Origin: Mansonella perstans | Lineage: Eukaryota > Nematoda > Chromadorea > Rhabditida > Onchocercidae | DNA: 64,000 nucleotides | NCBI GenBank assembly: GCA_037074765.1 | Contig: JBAMDO010000158.1 | Location: forward strand, 1 to 64,000 | Direction: 5' to 3' | In this document: positions 34,813-47,771 of the stretch, in pieces | Numbering within the stretch: the stretch's first letter is position 1 | How the letters are laid out: each line of letters starts with the position of its first letter | Translations under genes and position numbers: made by a program | Notes under the pieces: model-generated | Seen by the model: only the letters and a program-made list of their open reading frames with translations | What the model was told of the DNA's origin: nothing | Databases searched by the model: none

Positions 34813-37293
34813 TTTTCTTTTTTTGCTTTGTGTTCTTTCATTATCAATGATATGTTACTCAAAAAAATCATTTGATAAAATTACAAATTAATTTTTTTTT
34901 CAACCTTTTAATGCACATTTCTACATTTGCATAATTTTTACATTAAGAAAACAATTAACTCAATGTACTAATTAAAAATTCATTCCCAATCAACTGAACT
35001 ATGATCTTTCAACAACTGATTAACAATCGGTTACTAATTAATCTATCGTAATCAAATTGAATAAATACCGACTAATTACTAAAATTGTACAGATACCGAT
35101 TAATCTATCATTATAATACTATCAGATGCATAATATACCAAGAATGAATGAAGAAAAAAAATGCTTAATAGTTAAAAAAGATAATTATCTCATTTAAAAT
35201 AATTATTCTTCAATCATCATGAGCAAAAGAAAAAAAAATTAAAACTGAAATTTTATTTACCACTTAGGAAAAAAGTACCGTAAGAATATTTATTGTTAAT
35301 ATTAAAAGAAATATTCGAATTTGCTGAAATTAATTGTTTCATCAATTTCTTTCCCATAATATTTGATGAAAGTTATTTCTGGCAATTAAAATAATTGTGA
35401 ATATCATGATTACAGTTAAAATTATTTAGCAATTAGACTGGACAAAAATAATAATAATTAGTTATAGAAGAAAACTCAAAAAAAAACTTCTGCACTTATT
35501 TTCCTTCTTTTTTTTTAAACTATTAACAAAACTTTTTTTTTTTAAAAGCTATCAATGAAACTTTAAAAAATTAATTGCATGCACTTTTTATGGCATTTTG
35601 GATCATGCATGCAAAGAACAATTATCAGTTATCAGTGACAATGCATTTTGAACTATTCTATAGCGATTTGCTTACTGCATAATTTATATCATCAGTCAAC
35701 AAATACATTACAATGAAATTGATTTCAACAATTCTTTTAACTAAGTTTTGAATGCCAATAATTTTTGAAATTCATATCCCTCCGATAATTTATAAATTTT
35801 TTGGAAAACTTCAAAAGTTTCAAAAAGTTATTCTTCCTAAAGATAAAATATTTTTGGTTGAACTTATAAATTGATCTTTAATGTTCACATCATGATATAT
35901 ATAACTACCGCATAAAAAACTCCTGACATAATTTGAATAAATGACGTAGGTCATTTATTAGCATCAAAATTGCGCATTTGCGGCTCCTCTTTTAACTATT
36001 CACATTATGTGAAGAAATGTAATAAAAATTGTGTTCTTTTTAAATTTTACTTATTCAAAGACAAAAAATATAATGGATGACAAACAAATGATAACCTTTT
36101 ATAAGGAATTATCAGGAATGTTAAGTACAAAAAAAAATTATTAACTTCAATCAACAATTACTAACAAAATAATTTTGCAATGTCATAAAGCATTATGTTT
36201 TGATAAAAATGGTAATCGTTCACTTTTGAGACATTTAAAATTTCATTTATAAAAATTTTACAATTGCAAAATTTTTTTCAACTCCAGCTTCGGAGGAATT
36301 TTTTCTTTTTTCCTTTTGGTATTTAATCAATAAAAAAGGGAAAATATTTCTTGAAACCATTTTGAGCAAAAAAAACTAACATTTAACAATAACAATTCCA
36401 TTACCATTAAATATTCATGTAATTCTTTCTAGCATTGAAACCGGTTATTTTTTTTATTCCCATCGAAAATTATATTATAATATTAGAAAATCAGGCATTG
36501 ATATGCAAAAAAAAAATCAAGAAAATGGAAATGAAATTTTTAAAAGGAAATGAAAGTTTTTGGAATGATATTATTGAATTAATTCATACAATAAAAGTGC
36601 GATTTCTTCCATTCATAATTAATTAAAATAACAATTTTTTTTTTGTAATTACAAATTTCACTTACAATTAAAATTACACTTTTTTCAAAAAAACGCTATT
36701 GATTTCTTTTCAAAAAAAGTTCCATTCTTTTCAAGATTTATAAATAAGTGGAATTAAAAAGAAAATAAAAGCAATAAGTGAAATTAAAAAAAATTGAAAA
36801 CAATAAGTGAAAATCATAAAAGAAATTAAATACTAAAATATGAAAAGCTTATTAATTAATTGTTTTTTTATGGCTTTCCAAATATCATTTTTACAATTTA
36901 TTTATACCATTTTCAAAATTTAAAATTAATTGTTGTAATGACTGATATTTGAGCTAATTAATTTTTAAATGTTAATATTAAATCTTTTTTTACTGTTTTT
37001 TTCACCTTTGACCACAATATATTCTGTTTTTCTAAGGAAATAAATTATAATTTGAAATATCTGTATTTTACCAGTTCAAATAAAACGCTTAAGGAGAAGT
37101 TTCTAACTTACCCATTTTCGATAATCATTACGCATCCTTGATAATGCTGGATTAAAAACAGAAGAAAAAAAAGAACAGTTAACATTGGAAATTTCAAATA
37201 TAATTAATTAAAATAATTTATGTTCTTTTTTTATTGAAAGGACACTTTGCATGATTGAAATATTTGATGTCTATTTAAAATTTAAAAATTAAT
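34813..37293. other. Convergent intergenic spacer
   Basis: Lies between the 3' ends of the BPI-like gene (+) and carboxypeptidase 1 (-). It holds a 10-bp-arm hairpin at 35936-35959 and inverted GCATGC-containing words at about 35575-35615. A plus frame at 36433-36626 follows a TTCTTTCTAG acceptor and is discussed in the findings. Minus-strand AATAAA at about 37230-37235 lies about 60 nt past the carboxypeptidase stop and is a fair poly(A) signal. Confidence 0.55.
35936..35959. other. Perfect inverted repeat, 10-bp arms, 4-base loop
   Basis: AATAAATGAC - GTAG - GTCATTTATT. The left-arm/loop junction contains TGACGT, a CRE-like core. It lies in the spacer between two convergent genes. Confidence 0.8.
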
Positions 37294-40200
37294 TTAGCAA
37301 TAACGACATGACTGGGTGCAGTGACTTCGCATATATGTTGCAGCTGTTGCGCAAATATTTGAACTAATTCGAATCCAATGATGACACCATGGTGAAATAT
37401 CGGTACATATTCCTGTGTAGTGGAAAAAAAAACGAACTTACTTTTGTGTTAAGGTTAAAATATTTAATCGAAAATACGTTACTTTTTATTCGAAAGTTAC
37501 AAAAAATAATGTTCATTTAATGCAGGTAAAAATTTAATTGCAAAAAACTAAATTTTTTTCTATTCAAATTTTTTTGTTAAATTTATCAAAATCATGCATC
37601 GTTTTCAAAGAAAAAAAAGAAAAGAGAAGACGAAGTTTAAAGCTGAACAATAAGTAAAATTAAAACTTGAAAGCAAAGAAAAAAAAGAAATGAAGAATAA
37701 ACCCGAAATAAAAGCATACTACTTGGTAATGATGGTAATCTACGACGAAAAACGCTCCGTTGTGGTTTTTGTTGTTGTTGTTTTAAATTTCTCAGCAGAT
37801 AATTACGATTGAGTCGTGGTGCTTCTTGCATCAATGATGATTTGATTGTGACAGTTGTTACTGTTGGCTTCAGCACCGATGATGCCGTTGAAGTTTTTGC
37901 TGAATAAGAATTGTGAAAATTTGATACAATTTGTGATACACTACGACTCAAGTTAATTATTTTTTGTTTGGTGTAACTGCTTCTGAAAATTGTTACGGTA
38001 CATTGTTAATTATGTAGAGGAATGAAATGTTAATTTATTGTATGAAATTTTGAAAATTATATTGAATTATATTTTTTTTTTAATTTCAATTAATCAAACA
38101 AAAAAATATCAGAAAAAGCAAAAAACTTTGTGATCGTATAATTGCATCGATAACAACTCGTACACCAGCCCATGTTTCTCGACCGGTTGGTACTAATTGT
38201 CGCCGATCCAAAAGAAATCCATCAAAATCTGAAAATTGCATCATTACTATTTGTTTTTTTTTTTTTGTTTTGCTCCGAAGATTTCACTTTTTTAAAGCAT
38301 TTATTTTAAAGCAAAAAACAGAAGAATGATTAAATTTCAATTTAATTACAAACTTGATTCAGCAAAAATTTTTTTGCTCTTCAATTTTCAACGATCATTT
38401 ATAATTATCATATTAATCATAATACGAGAATTAAATATAAACTAACCATTTTCACCTGGCCTTAGCTCAAGCAGATAAACAAATTTCACTCCAGCTTTAG
38501 ATTTAGCCCAGTCATCTGAGCCACCGGATGAAGGATCTGAAAAATTTTTTTTTGTGTTAAAATTTAATTTTTTCACTTTTTTTTTTGTTTTTGAATTAAT
38601 GCAAATATCTTTAAATTAAATTCATTATTTTAACAAATTGCAAAATTAAAATGGAACTTTTAAAAAATATAATTTTAGATAATTTACGAGATTTAACAAA
38701 AATTCATTGAAATATTTCAAATTTTAAAAATTAAGACCACCATATTAAAAGACCATACATAATATATCAGCTCCGGTACCAAGTCGGAATTTTGTTCCGT
38801 AAACGTTTTCCAGTGCTTTCACTGCTTGTTTTCCAACCTGTTCCTGAATGGGAAAGTATTTTCAATCCTTCTAATCTTGTTTTTCTCTTTCATATCATTT
38901 CAGTGTTTAATTTACTTTTTTTTTTGTTTACTATCTAAGACAAGAGAGAGAAAGAGAAAGAAAGAGAGAGAGACGAATAGAAGAAAAGAAATGTAGCAAA
39001 TTTTTTTGAAAATTTATCAGCTATGACATTGCTTTTTTAATCATTTTTGAAAAAAAAAAATTTCAAATTCAACTTTGTCCACTTTTTTCCATAACTTAAC
39101 GAAAGCATATCGGAAAAAAACTTTTAGTTCTTAGTTTGAAATAAATGAAAAAAAATTTATCCAGAATTTTGCTATTCTTCTTTTTTAGAATTCTTCATTT
39201 CACATAAATATGCATTATTTTAGTTCTAAAGAAAGAAAAAAAACTTTAAAGTCACATAAATTTAATAAATAAAACGACGAATGAAATGACGAAATTATTT
39301 GTCGTAAAAATTTTAATTTTACTAAATATTGCAAAAAAAGATTGTTTTAATTAAAGTATTTATGCGAAAAGAATATTGACGAATTGAAAATTGTAAAAAA
39401 AAATTTAATGTTTAAAGCGGAAAAAAATTATAAATGAAAATGAATTTTGTCAATTTCTCTTACAAGATCGTTGACATCTTTTGGAAATGCATGAGGTTGA
39501 TGACCGTATGGATAAATCCACATTTGGCTATATGTATGCAATGTGATAAATGCATCAACTTTACCAAACATTTCCGGTGATAATAATTTGTCGCGTATTG
39601 CTCTAATAATTAATTAATGGAATAATGATCAAATAAAATTTAATTTTAGCAAAAAATAACGAGAAAAAATTTAAATAATTCATTTAAAAAAACTCATCAT
39701 TCAATAATTGCTATCTTCTTTAATGATTAGTATTTAGAACATTAGAGAAAAAATTTCATAAGTTTTATTCTAAAAAATTTTTATTTTCTAAAAAATTTTT
39801 TTATTTTTTTTATTCTGTCAATCAATATTGTTATCTTTAATTGCTGTGATTATTTCAAATATATATATATATTTGAAATAATATATATATATATATATAT
39901 ATGTATGCAATGAGTGATTTAATTGATTTCATTTCCATTAATGTTTTTGTGAAGTTTACTTCTTTATAGCATGTCATTTTATATGTCATTTAACGTTTAC
40001 TAACAGTTAATTTTTGTTTCAAATCAATTTCTTGTAACTGTCAAAAACCTGAGTATATATATATGTACATATAAGTAGCAAACTCGAATAAATGCGTATG
40101 TTAAAAATTTTAATGAATATATATATATAAGTTAAATATATATAAAATATAAATATATGACTACATATATAACTTAAATATTATATATATATTTTTTAAA

Positions 40201-43200
40201 CACATACAAACGTAAAACTTAAGAAAAACAAATATATCTAATTAAAAACTGGAGAACCTAATTATTAAGTAAATGATTGTAATTATTATTGAAATTCGAT
40301 AATGAATACGCTATATTTCTATACAGAATGATTGGCAAAAAAAATATTACAAATTGGGTTAAAAAATATTCGAAATTGTAAATCAAAATTAAAAAATAAA
40401 AAACATCATGGCAAAATATAGGGCAATAATTTTAATATGCAAAAAATTGGTAAAATAATTTTGAAAATTAATCGAATAGGTATTTGATAATTTTATAATT
40501 GAAAAATCTTAGGGATAGAGATTTTAAATTGCATTGAACAATTATAAAAAATGAAACTAAAAGAAACTGAATTGTTTTAAATTGTAATTCATAACAGCTA
40601 GTCAGTATAACAATGTTATTTTACTGAATCATTTTCTTTGAAAAATTATCATTACAATGATAAAATTACCTTGTTTCCGGTTCGCTAAATGGTTGACTAC
40701 CATGATAGATTTCGGAACAAATATGTGAACTTGATCCGGTTTCTGTAATTTTGATAAAAAAAAATTAAAAGAATGGTGGGAACGAGAAAGAGAAAGAGAT
40801 AAAGATAGAGACAAAAGCAGAGAATCATGTATGCTAAAAACACGTGCACATATGAAGTATGCAATTAAATTTCTTCAATTTTACAGTTTTAATTCTTGTT
40901 CATAATTTATATCAGTTATAATTTAAATATTTTTAAATTCCAATATTCAATTGCTAAGTTCATTTTGAATTTAACAAAAAAATTTTAGTACTAATTTTTC
41001 ATTCTCATTCTGTGTCACTTTCTTCAATAATTGATTCTATTTTAATTACAAAACAATTTTTCAACTTCAATTTCAAGCTCATTTTACAATTCTCATTTAT
41101 CGGGAAAAAAATTTCTTTTTGTTCAATAATTTATTAAAAAAAATTACTCTTCGTGAAAATTATGATGGAAATTAATTATCAAAAATGATTAACGCTGCAA
41201 ATAACTTTTTTGTCCTTTTAGTAAAATTATTTTTCCAGCAAAGTGATTATTTGTTAAAAGAATATTAAAATATCGAAATAAACAAACCTCCCCAAAAAAA
41301 ATCAAAATTTCGATTCAAATCAACACCGTTGCAACAATGCTTACGATGCCAACGATCTTTTGAGCAAACTGTCATACCACGATTTTTACGCCAAAATCTT
41401 GCCTTAAAAAAATAAAATTAATAAATTTTTTTAAAACATAGATTCTAATTCAACTTTATTCAACTTCACTTATTAACTTGATATATGTAGGATTAATTAA
41501 CTTATCAAAAATAATAATCGTTAAATTACACAATTGTAATCTTCACTACACAATCATAATTTTTTATTACTAGTCATAATCTTTTATTACTAATCATAAT
41601 CTTTTATTACACAATCATAATTTTTTTAACCAGATGTAATTAAAATATAAGGCATAAAAATAAATAATTTTAAAAAATCCATTTTCACACTTCATCGTTT
41701 TTTTTTTCATTTGTGTTTTTTTTATAAAATGAAATAATTTTTAAATTTTACTGATGCTTTTTGCACTTACACATGGATTATATACCAAATGCATTTGTAA
41801 AAGAAATAAATAATACTTACGGAGTATTATAAAAATGGTGTTTTTTGTTACGTGAAAAACTGGCATTACTTTATAACATCAAATGAGTAAGCTATTTCTT
41901 AAAATAAAACAGAAAAAAAACGTGATATTATTACGTGAAAATTGTTTTACTAGTTTTACAATTTTTGAATTAGATTATATGAATTTGACAAATTTAGAAG
42001 GTACATTTGGAGATTGATCGGAACGTGAATATTCGTAACCATCCGGATTAACAACCGGTACAATGTAGAAATTGAGCAAATCAACATATGATGTAATATT
42101 CGGATCATTTCCATATCGTGATATTAACTAAAAAAAATTTTCACATATTCAAAAATTTTTAATTAAATTCCAAATTTCAAATTTCAATTATTTATTATTA
42201 TAAATGAAGAGGCAAAAATATAAAAAATTAGAAAGAATTGTTCAAATTAATATTTTTAGTAAATTTTATCCAAATCTTTTTTCTCAAGTATTTTCTTTAA
42301 TTACTACCTGATCTATGAAATATAACACAGTATGAATGGAAGCCCATTCTCGAGCATGTATTCCACCATCAATCCAAATTATTCGCTTATTGGTAGCATT
42401 AATTGGATTACCAATCTTGAAAAAATTTTTCATTCCGGATTGATTAACAAAACTAACAAATAAAAGAAATCTTTATTTTAAAAAAATTAATTTAACAAAT
42501 ATCGAAGAAATTGATAATTTTTCTTTTTTTTTGGAATACTTCATAATATACATAGAAATAATTAATTTTAATTATATGACAGATATAAAAATTAATTTTC
42601 TTATAAACAATTCATTTGATTAAAATTAGAATGATTAAAATATGGAAATTAATTTTTAAAACGTTTTCGATTTATATTGAAAAAGAAAACAGAAAAAATT
42701 TTGGTTTATAAAAAATGTAACTACTAAATGTAACAAGAAATGTAACAAATATTTTAATGTCCGAATATTAATAATTAATTAAAAAACAATTGAAAAATTT
42801 CAATTTCAAGTGAATTAATTTTTGGATTTTATAACATACATCCATTCAGATATCACTTCTAATACAAAATTATACAGCAAATATATTTCTTATAAGATAT
42901 GTATTTATATAGAGAAAATTAAAATAAATATTAAATTAATTTTCTAAACAATTTAATATTGATTGATTTGTGAAAAAAAAATTATGAAGCAGAATTTTTT
43001 AAATAAATTTTCTCAATTTAATTTTATTTTTTATTTAAATATGAAGGAGGTAAAAATGGCAAAATTTTGTTACTTACTTTAATACCTTTAATTTTGCGTC
43101 CCTCATATGTTTGCCCAATTGTAAATACACTTGCAATAGTTGGATAGTAATACTGAATATCATTAAGCCATGACAAAATTGTGTCGTAGGAATGATAATC

Positions 43201-46200
43201 ACCAAAAATATATTTTGCCTTATTTCTAATTAAGCTGTCATCATTTAAACGCTTCAAAGGTGATCCCACAAGTGATCGATGCCTTGTTGTATTGCTATTG
43301 AAAAATTTCTTCCTTCCCGTTTGACCTTGACCTTCACGTTCATAAATCAATCTGATAAATGGAAATTATGATCGAGGCAAGCTTCATAATATTTAGTTAT
43401 TGCAAAAAGAAAATCATGATATTTAATTAATTCAAAAATTATATCTAAAGGTAAACGGAAATTAAGATATCTAGTGATAAATGGAAACTATGATATCGGT
43501 AAATGGAAATTATGATGATGAAAAATGGAAATTATGATACTGATAAATAGGAATTACGATATACACAATTATTTCAGCAAATTTTTATCGTTCTTTTTTT
43601 TATAATGCAAACTTACTTTTCAACATCACTGATAGTAACCATAAATGTGATGTTATTTTTTAAAAAATGCTTATTTAATGAACGAAGTATTGCTGATTGT
43701 AACATAATATCCACTGGTTTGCCAATACTGGTTGGCGCACGCCAAAAATTTAGCTTCAAAAAAAAAGAATTAAATCAATAAATTTTAAAAAATTAACAAA
43801 CTTTTGTGAAAAACTTACATCTCATCAAAAAACAGATCAACAACCATAATTTGCTAATTTTTCACATTGCAATATGCCATTGGTCAGAAAAAAAATTATG
43901 CATTAATATACAGTAAAAATTATTATTCAAGAAAAAGTTTTAAATTATAAAAAAATTTTTTTAAAAAAAAAATAAATGAAAAAATTTCAATTAAATCCGG
44001 TTATCATCATAAGCTATTACTTTGTTTTAAACATATTTCACTAGCCTTTGTCAACTTTCATTCATGTTTTTCACAATAATGTAAAATTTTGCTTCAAAAA
44101 TTAACTAAAAATTTCTCTAGTGAAATTAATTAGCAATGACAACAAATTGATTTAAAAAAAAGAGAAAAATAAATCTGTGCAAAAACAAATTGATTGTTAA
44201 TTTAAACCAAAAAAAATTTTAAATTTCAAATTAGGAATTTTTAAACATTTTTAAAAGAAAAATTACAAAGCCTTTCAAAATTTTCCGGTTTATTAATTTT
44301 CATTACATTTATTTCTAACAATAACTGATTACAATCATCGATAATACTAATAAAGTGGTGAGAAAAACTTTTTTTAATACAAGCAAATTCAGCTATAACA
44401 GCTATTATAGCAATTACACTCAATTTAGTTTTCTTCGGCTCAATTTTTTCATTTCTTCAACACAAAATTTAAACTTTAATAAATTCAATAACTGTGCCAT
44501 TTCAATTCAATTTAATTTTTTTTAAATCGAAAATTTTTAATAAAACTTGAAAAATTTGGGTTAATGTTGTCACTGTTGGAAAAAAAGATGAAAAGTATTT
44601 TCATTGCATTCATTATTTCAATAAAATTTTACATTGCACTTTTTATCTCCCTCTCACTCTTCGCCCTTTTTCTCTCTTTCTCGCACTATTAATATTTTTC
44701 ATTTATCAAATAAGTTCATTGAATCGGGAAACAGTAAAATTTAGCATTGATTCTTTCGAATTGTAACAAAATTTGAAAATTTTTAAAAAAAAGTTTATTT
44801 TTGAAATTTCGATGATCTTATTATCATCATCATAATCTTCCTGAAAATGAAAATTATCAACGGATGAGTTTTTCATTTTTTTTTTTGAAAACTTCGATAA
44901 GTGAAATCATCAGTTTTTTTTTAAATGATGATTGATTGATTGATTGATTAAGCAGTTTGAAAATATTTTTTTTTGCTGGGTTCTAAAATTTAACAGTGTT
45001 ATTTTTATGTGTAACGACTTTTTCAGTACAAAATTATTTCACATGGCATGTTTTGAAATTGAATGAATGAGCTGTTTGCCGATCTTATCATCATCTTTTT
45101 TTTTGAAGTGATCATGAAGAATTCAAGTTTTTGAGCTATTTTTGATTAGTCATTTGAAAAATGCTTTTTTTTCAAGAAAAATAACAAATTATTCACGTTT
45201 AGTTTTTTTTTTAAATTATTTTTAAAACATAATATTATTCCAGAAATTCCGGATTTTTAGTGAGAGAAAAATTATTTAGCAGAAATTTCAAATTTTAGTG
45301 AAAGTTTCTCAATAGCAAAACAATGAAAGGAAAAATCACCTAAAAAATTCCGGATTTTTAGTGAAATTTTTTCAATAGCAAAAAAAAAACAAAAATATTT
45401 TGCATGAAATGAATTTTTGTATTTTTCAGATAGCATTTGGAGCTTTTTCACGAATAAATAAAGTTGAGGTTAAAAAATGATTTTTAATTTATCAAAAAAC
45501 AATTAACACATATAGCTTTTAGTGGTGCATTTTTTCATGCAAATTAACTGAAGAATTCCATTGAATTTTATCTTGTTTTTACATCCATCTGGCTTAGGGC
45601 TCTTAATTTCGTTGCTAGGATTTCTTAATTTCTTTGGCTTTTTTCCCTTCAAGCATTCGCTTTCTTGCGAATACATGTAGGTAATATTGCTTCCCTAAAA
45701 AGAAATTGACTCTTTTTCAATTGGCAAAATTGTTAGTTTCAAAAAAAAAAACCATTTATTAGTTAAAAAATCGTCCAAAATACAGAAGAGTTAATTAATT
45801 GATAAAAATTTGAATTTAAATTTGGCATTAAGTAATTTAATAAATTATGTGGATAAAAAAAATCTTTAAAATTACCATAGATGAAAAAAATTACTGTAGA
45901 TGATAAAAATAACGAAAATAAAAAAAACCTGTGATCCTATTGAATCGCGGAATAATTCATTAATGATTGCCAATTGATTGATACTTTCCGGTATCATACG
46001 TATAACTTTGTATTTTCTAAATTACTCTCAAAGATTTCTAAAATCATCACTTTTTTTTCAAACACAATTCTAATAGATTATTTTTTGAATTTAACTTTGC
46101 TTACCAGAAATTTATTGAAAAATTTATTTTCTTTCAAACTAAAAAAAAGAAAAACATCAAAATAAATGTAACATTGATTTTCGTATTTTTGAATAAAATG

Positions 46201-46949
46201 TAAAAGCTTAAATAAGAAAAATTGAAAGTTTAAATAAGAAATCACTGAAAGCTTAAAATAGAAATCAATTAAAGCAATTATGAAATTTTCTCTTTTTAAA
46301 TCCTGAAAAAAAACAATTAAATAATTTCCAAAGCAGAATGGGTCTCATTAAAACAAAAATTAAAAAGTTTGGTTGGTTCAGATGTTATTTTTAGTAACAA
46401 TTTTAGGCCTTCCCCTCCCACATATCTAACTTTATTTTTTTACGTGAACTATTTTTCACTTTACGTGTTACCGATGAAATAATTATACAAAACAGCTTAC
46501 TGACTATCTGATAAATTGCCATTAATAAACGTTGACATTTTCGTTATAAGAAGCAATGTAGTAGTGGAAATGATTATTTGCATCATCAAATATCGAGCCA
46601 TTTTTGTGTAATTTTTCGTAATTTACCTTTTCCTTTGTGATCTTTTGCGTCAATTTTACGCTTTACTTTCGCACTATTACCTTCTATAATTTGAAAATTT
46701 CTTCACTATTTGTAATACATAAAAGTTGAAATGTTACGGTAATGGAAACAAGATATAGTTTAAAAAAGAAATCAAATTTATTGATAACATAAATAATAGT
46801 GAATGCGAATGGTAAGGGTCATTAATTTGAGTTTTAAAATTTAATAAGCCAACGGAATAAAAAAACGGTGAAATGGTACAAAATACAAGAATGTCTGAAA
46901 TAAACATGAATGTAAAGTATGATATGGCAAAAGAATTCTTTTCAATCAT
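37294..46949 (-). CDS. M14 zinc carboxypeptidase with propeptide and C-terminal ShKT domain, 14 exons
   Basis: Exons, 5' to 3' on the minus strand: 46949-46867, 46016-45929, 43753-43617, 43351-43078, 42415-42308, 42127-42005, 41402-41288, 40742-40670, 39602-39464, 38843-38759, 38536-38447, 38228-38127, 37899-37723, 37412-37294. Phases agree and give 570 aa. Exon 1 would supply a signal peptide (MIEKNSFAISYFTFMF...), and is the least certain. The propeptide reads KYKVIRMIPESINQLAI then LNFWRAPTSIGKPVDI. The catalytic domain has zinc ligands His214 and Glu217 (GGIHAREWAS) and His356 (ITLHTYSQMW), Asn301-Arg302 (DLNRNF), Tyr409 and catalytic Glu432 (LLELRPG). Asp416, in YPSSGGSDDW, matches Asp255 of carboxypeptidase B, suggesting preference for C-terminal Lys/Arg (inference). 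A Gln/Arg-rich linker leads to a six-cysteine ShKT module (CTDISPWC, then CTQSCRYC and stop). Inferred: secreted zymogen; nematode relatives act in gut, cuticle or secretions. Confidence 0.92.
39851..39880. repeat. 30-bp perfect palindrome with AT core
   Basis: TATTTCAAAT, then a 10-base AT run, then ATTTGAAATA; perfectly self-complementary. A further (AT) run follows to about 39902. It lies in a carboxypeptidase 1 intron. Confidence 0.9.
41550..41630. repeat. 20-bp tandem repeat, four copies
   Basis: Units of the form C(T/A)AATCATAATCTTTTATTA at 41550, 41571, 41591 and 41611, in a carboxypeptidase 1 intron. Confidence 0.85.
43351..43561. repeat. 22-24-bp interrupted tandem repeat next to a splice acceptor
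   Basis: GATAAATGGAAATTATGAT and variants occur about five times at 43449-43561 and once more at 43354-43372. There the repeat word overlaps the CAG acceptor of carboxypeptidase 1 exon 4 (read on the minus strand). Confidence 0.7.
45503..45694 (-). CDS. Possible alternative terminal exon of carboxypeptidase 1 or small Cys-rich ORF
   Basis: On the minus strand, inside the intron after the first propeptide exon, an acceptor TTTCTTTTTAG is followed by a 63-codon frame ending TGT TAA. It begins GSNITYMYSQESECLKG and ends LICMKKCTTKSYMC. The phase (0) matches the preceding exon, so splicing 45929 to 45694 would give a truncated propeptide with a basic tail containing five cysteines. The segment is richer in C and G than its surroundings. 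It matches no family I know and the cysteine spacing is not ShKT. It may equally be a chance frame. Confidence 0.3.
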   Translation of the reverse strand, partial: GSNITYMYSQESECLKGKKPKKLRNPSNEIKSPKPDGCKNKIKFNGILQLICMKKCTTKSYMC

Positions 46950-47771
46950 TTTCTCTCCCCGGGATATTTGGCGCGTGTAGGTTGGTTAAAATAAGAGAGA
47001 AGACGAACCAAACAAGTTTTTTATTTAGAAAAAAAAAAGGAACAGGTATAAGTAATTAATGAAACTTTCATGAAATGAAAACTTTCGTGAAATGAAATTA
47101 ATCAAACTTATATTAATATAAATAATTAATGAAAAAACAAGTAATTAACGGAAATATGAGTAATCAATGAAACTTTCGTAAAATAAAATTAATCAAGCTT
47201 ATATTAATAAATAATAAATGACAATAGAAGTGATTAATAAAATTTACGTGCAATTTTTTTTTCTTGTCAACTAGTCATAAATTCAAGCAATAGACAGAAC
47301 AGTTTTAAAAAACAATAATATTACAATTGCAAATTTTATTTGTTACCATTTCATCTTACCGTCTCACTTCAAAAATAATTTTACTGCTAAAATATTTTTT
47401 GCTTGTGTTTTTCTTTTTCCATTCCTTGCCTCACCTGAAAGCCTCAAAATTATTTTGAAAATTTAATGAAAAAAAAAACAGGTAATCTCTAATTAAATCT
47501 TAAATATTTGCTTCGCCAATTTTTTTTTACAAAAGTTTTTAACTGTGAAAAGAAAATTCTAATTGAATAATTTCAAATAATAAATAAGTTTTCATAAATT
47601 CATATCGTTTTTTCTTTTTCAAAAATATTTTTTTCGTTCTGTTAAAAATAAATTTCTAATGTAAATTTTTATTTTTGTTTTTTTTTTTTTCATTTTGTTC
47701 TTTTTTCATTTCAGCATTTTCCTGTTTTTTTTTTTTTTTTTTATTTTTGATTAACTAAACAGATAAGCAAA

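Noticed and set aside
44241..44454. Minus frame with a hydrophobic stretch (LSVIAIIAVIAEFACI), considered as the signal-peptide exon of carboxypeptidase 1; it could also join in phase to LNFWRAP.
   Set aside because: No in-frame ATG, and the exon at 46016-45929 (KYKVIRMIPESINQLAI) is a much better propeptide match. An alternative 5' exon is not excluded.
45434..45472. Plus-strand 13-codon segment between TTTTTCAG and GTTAAA.
   Set aside because: Opposite strand to the host gene and too short to support.
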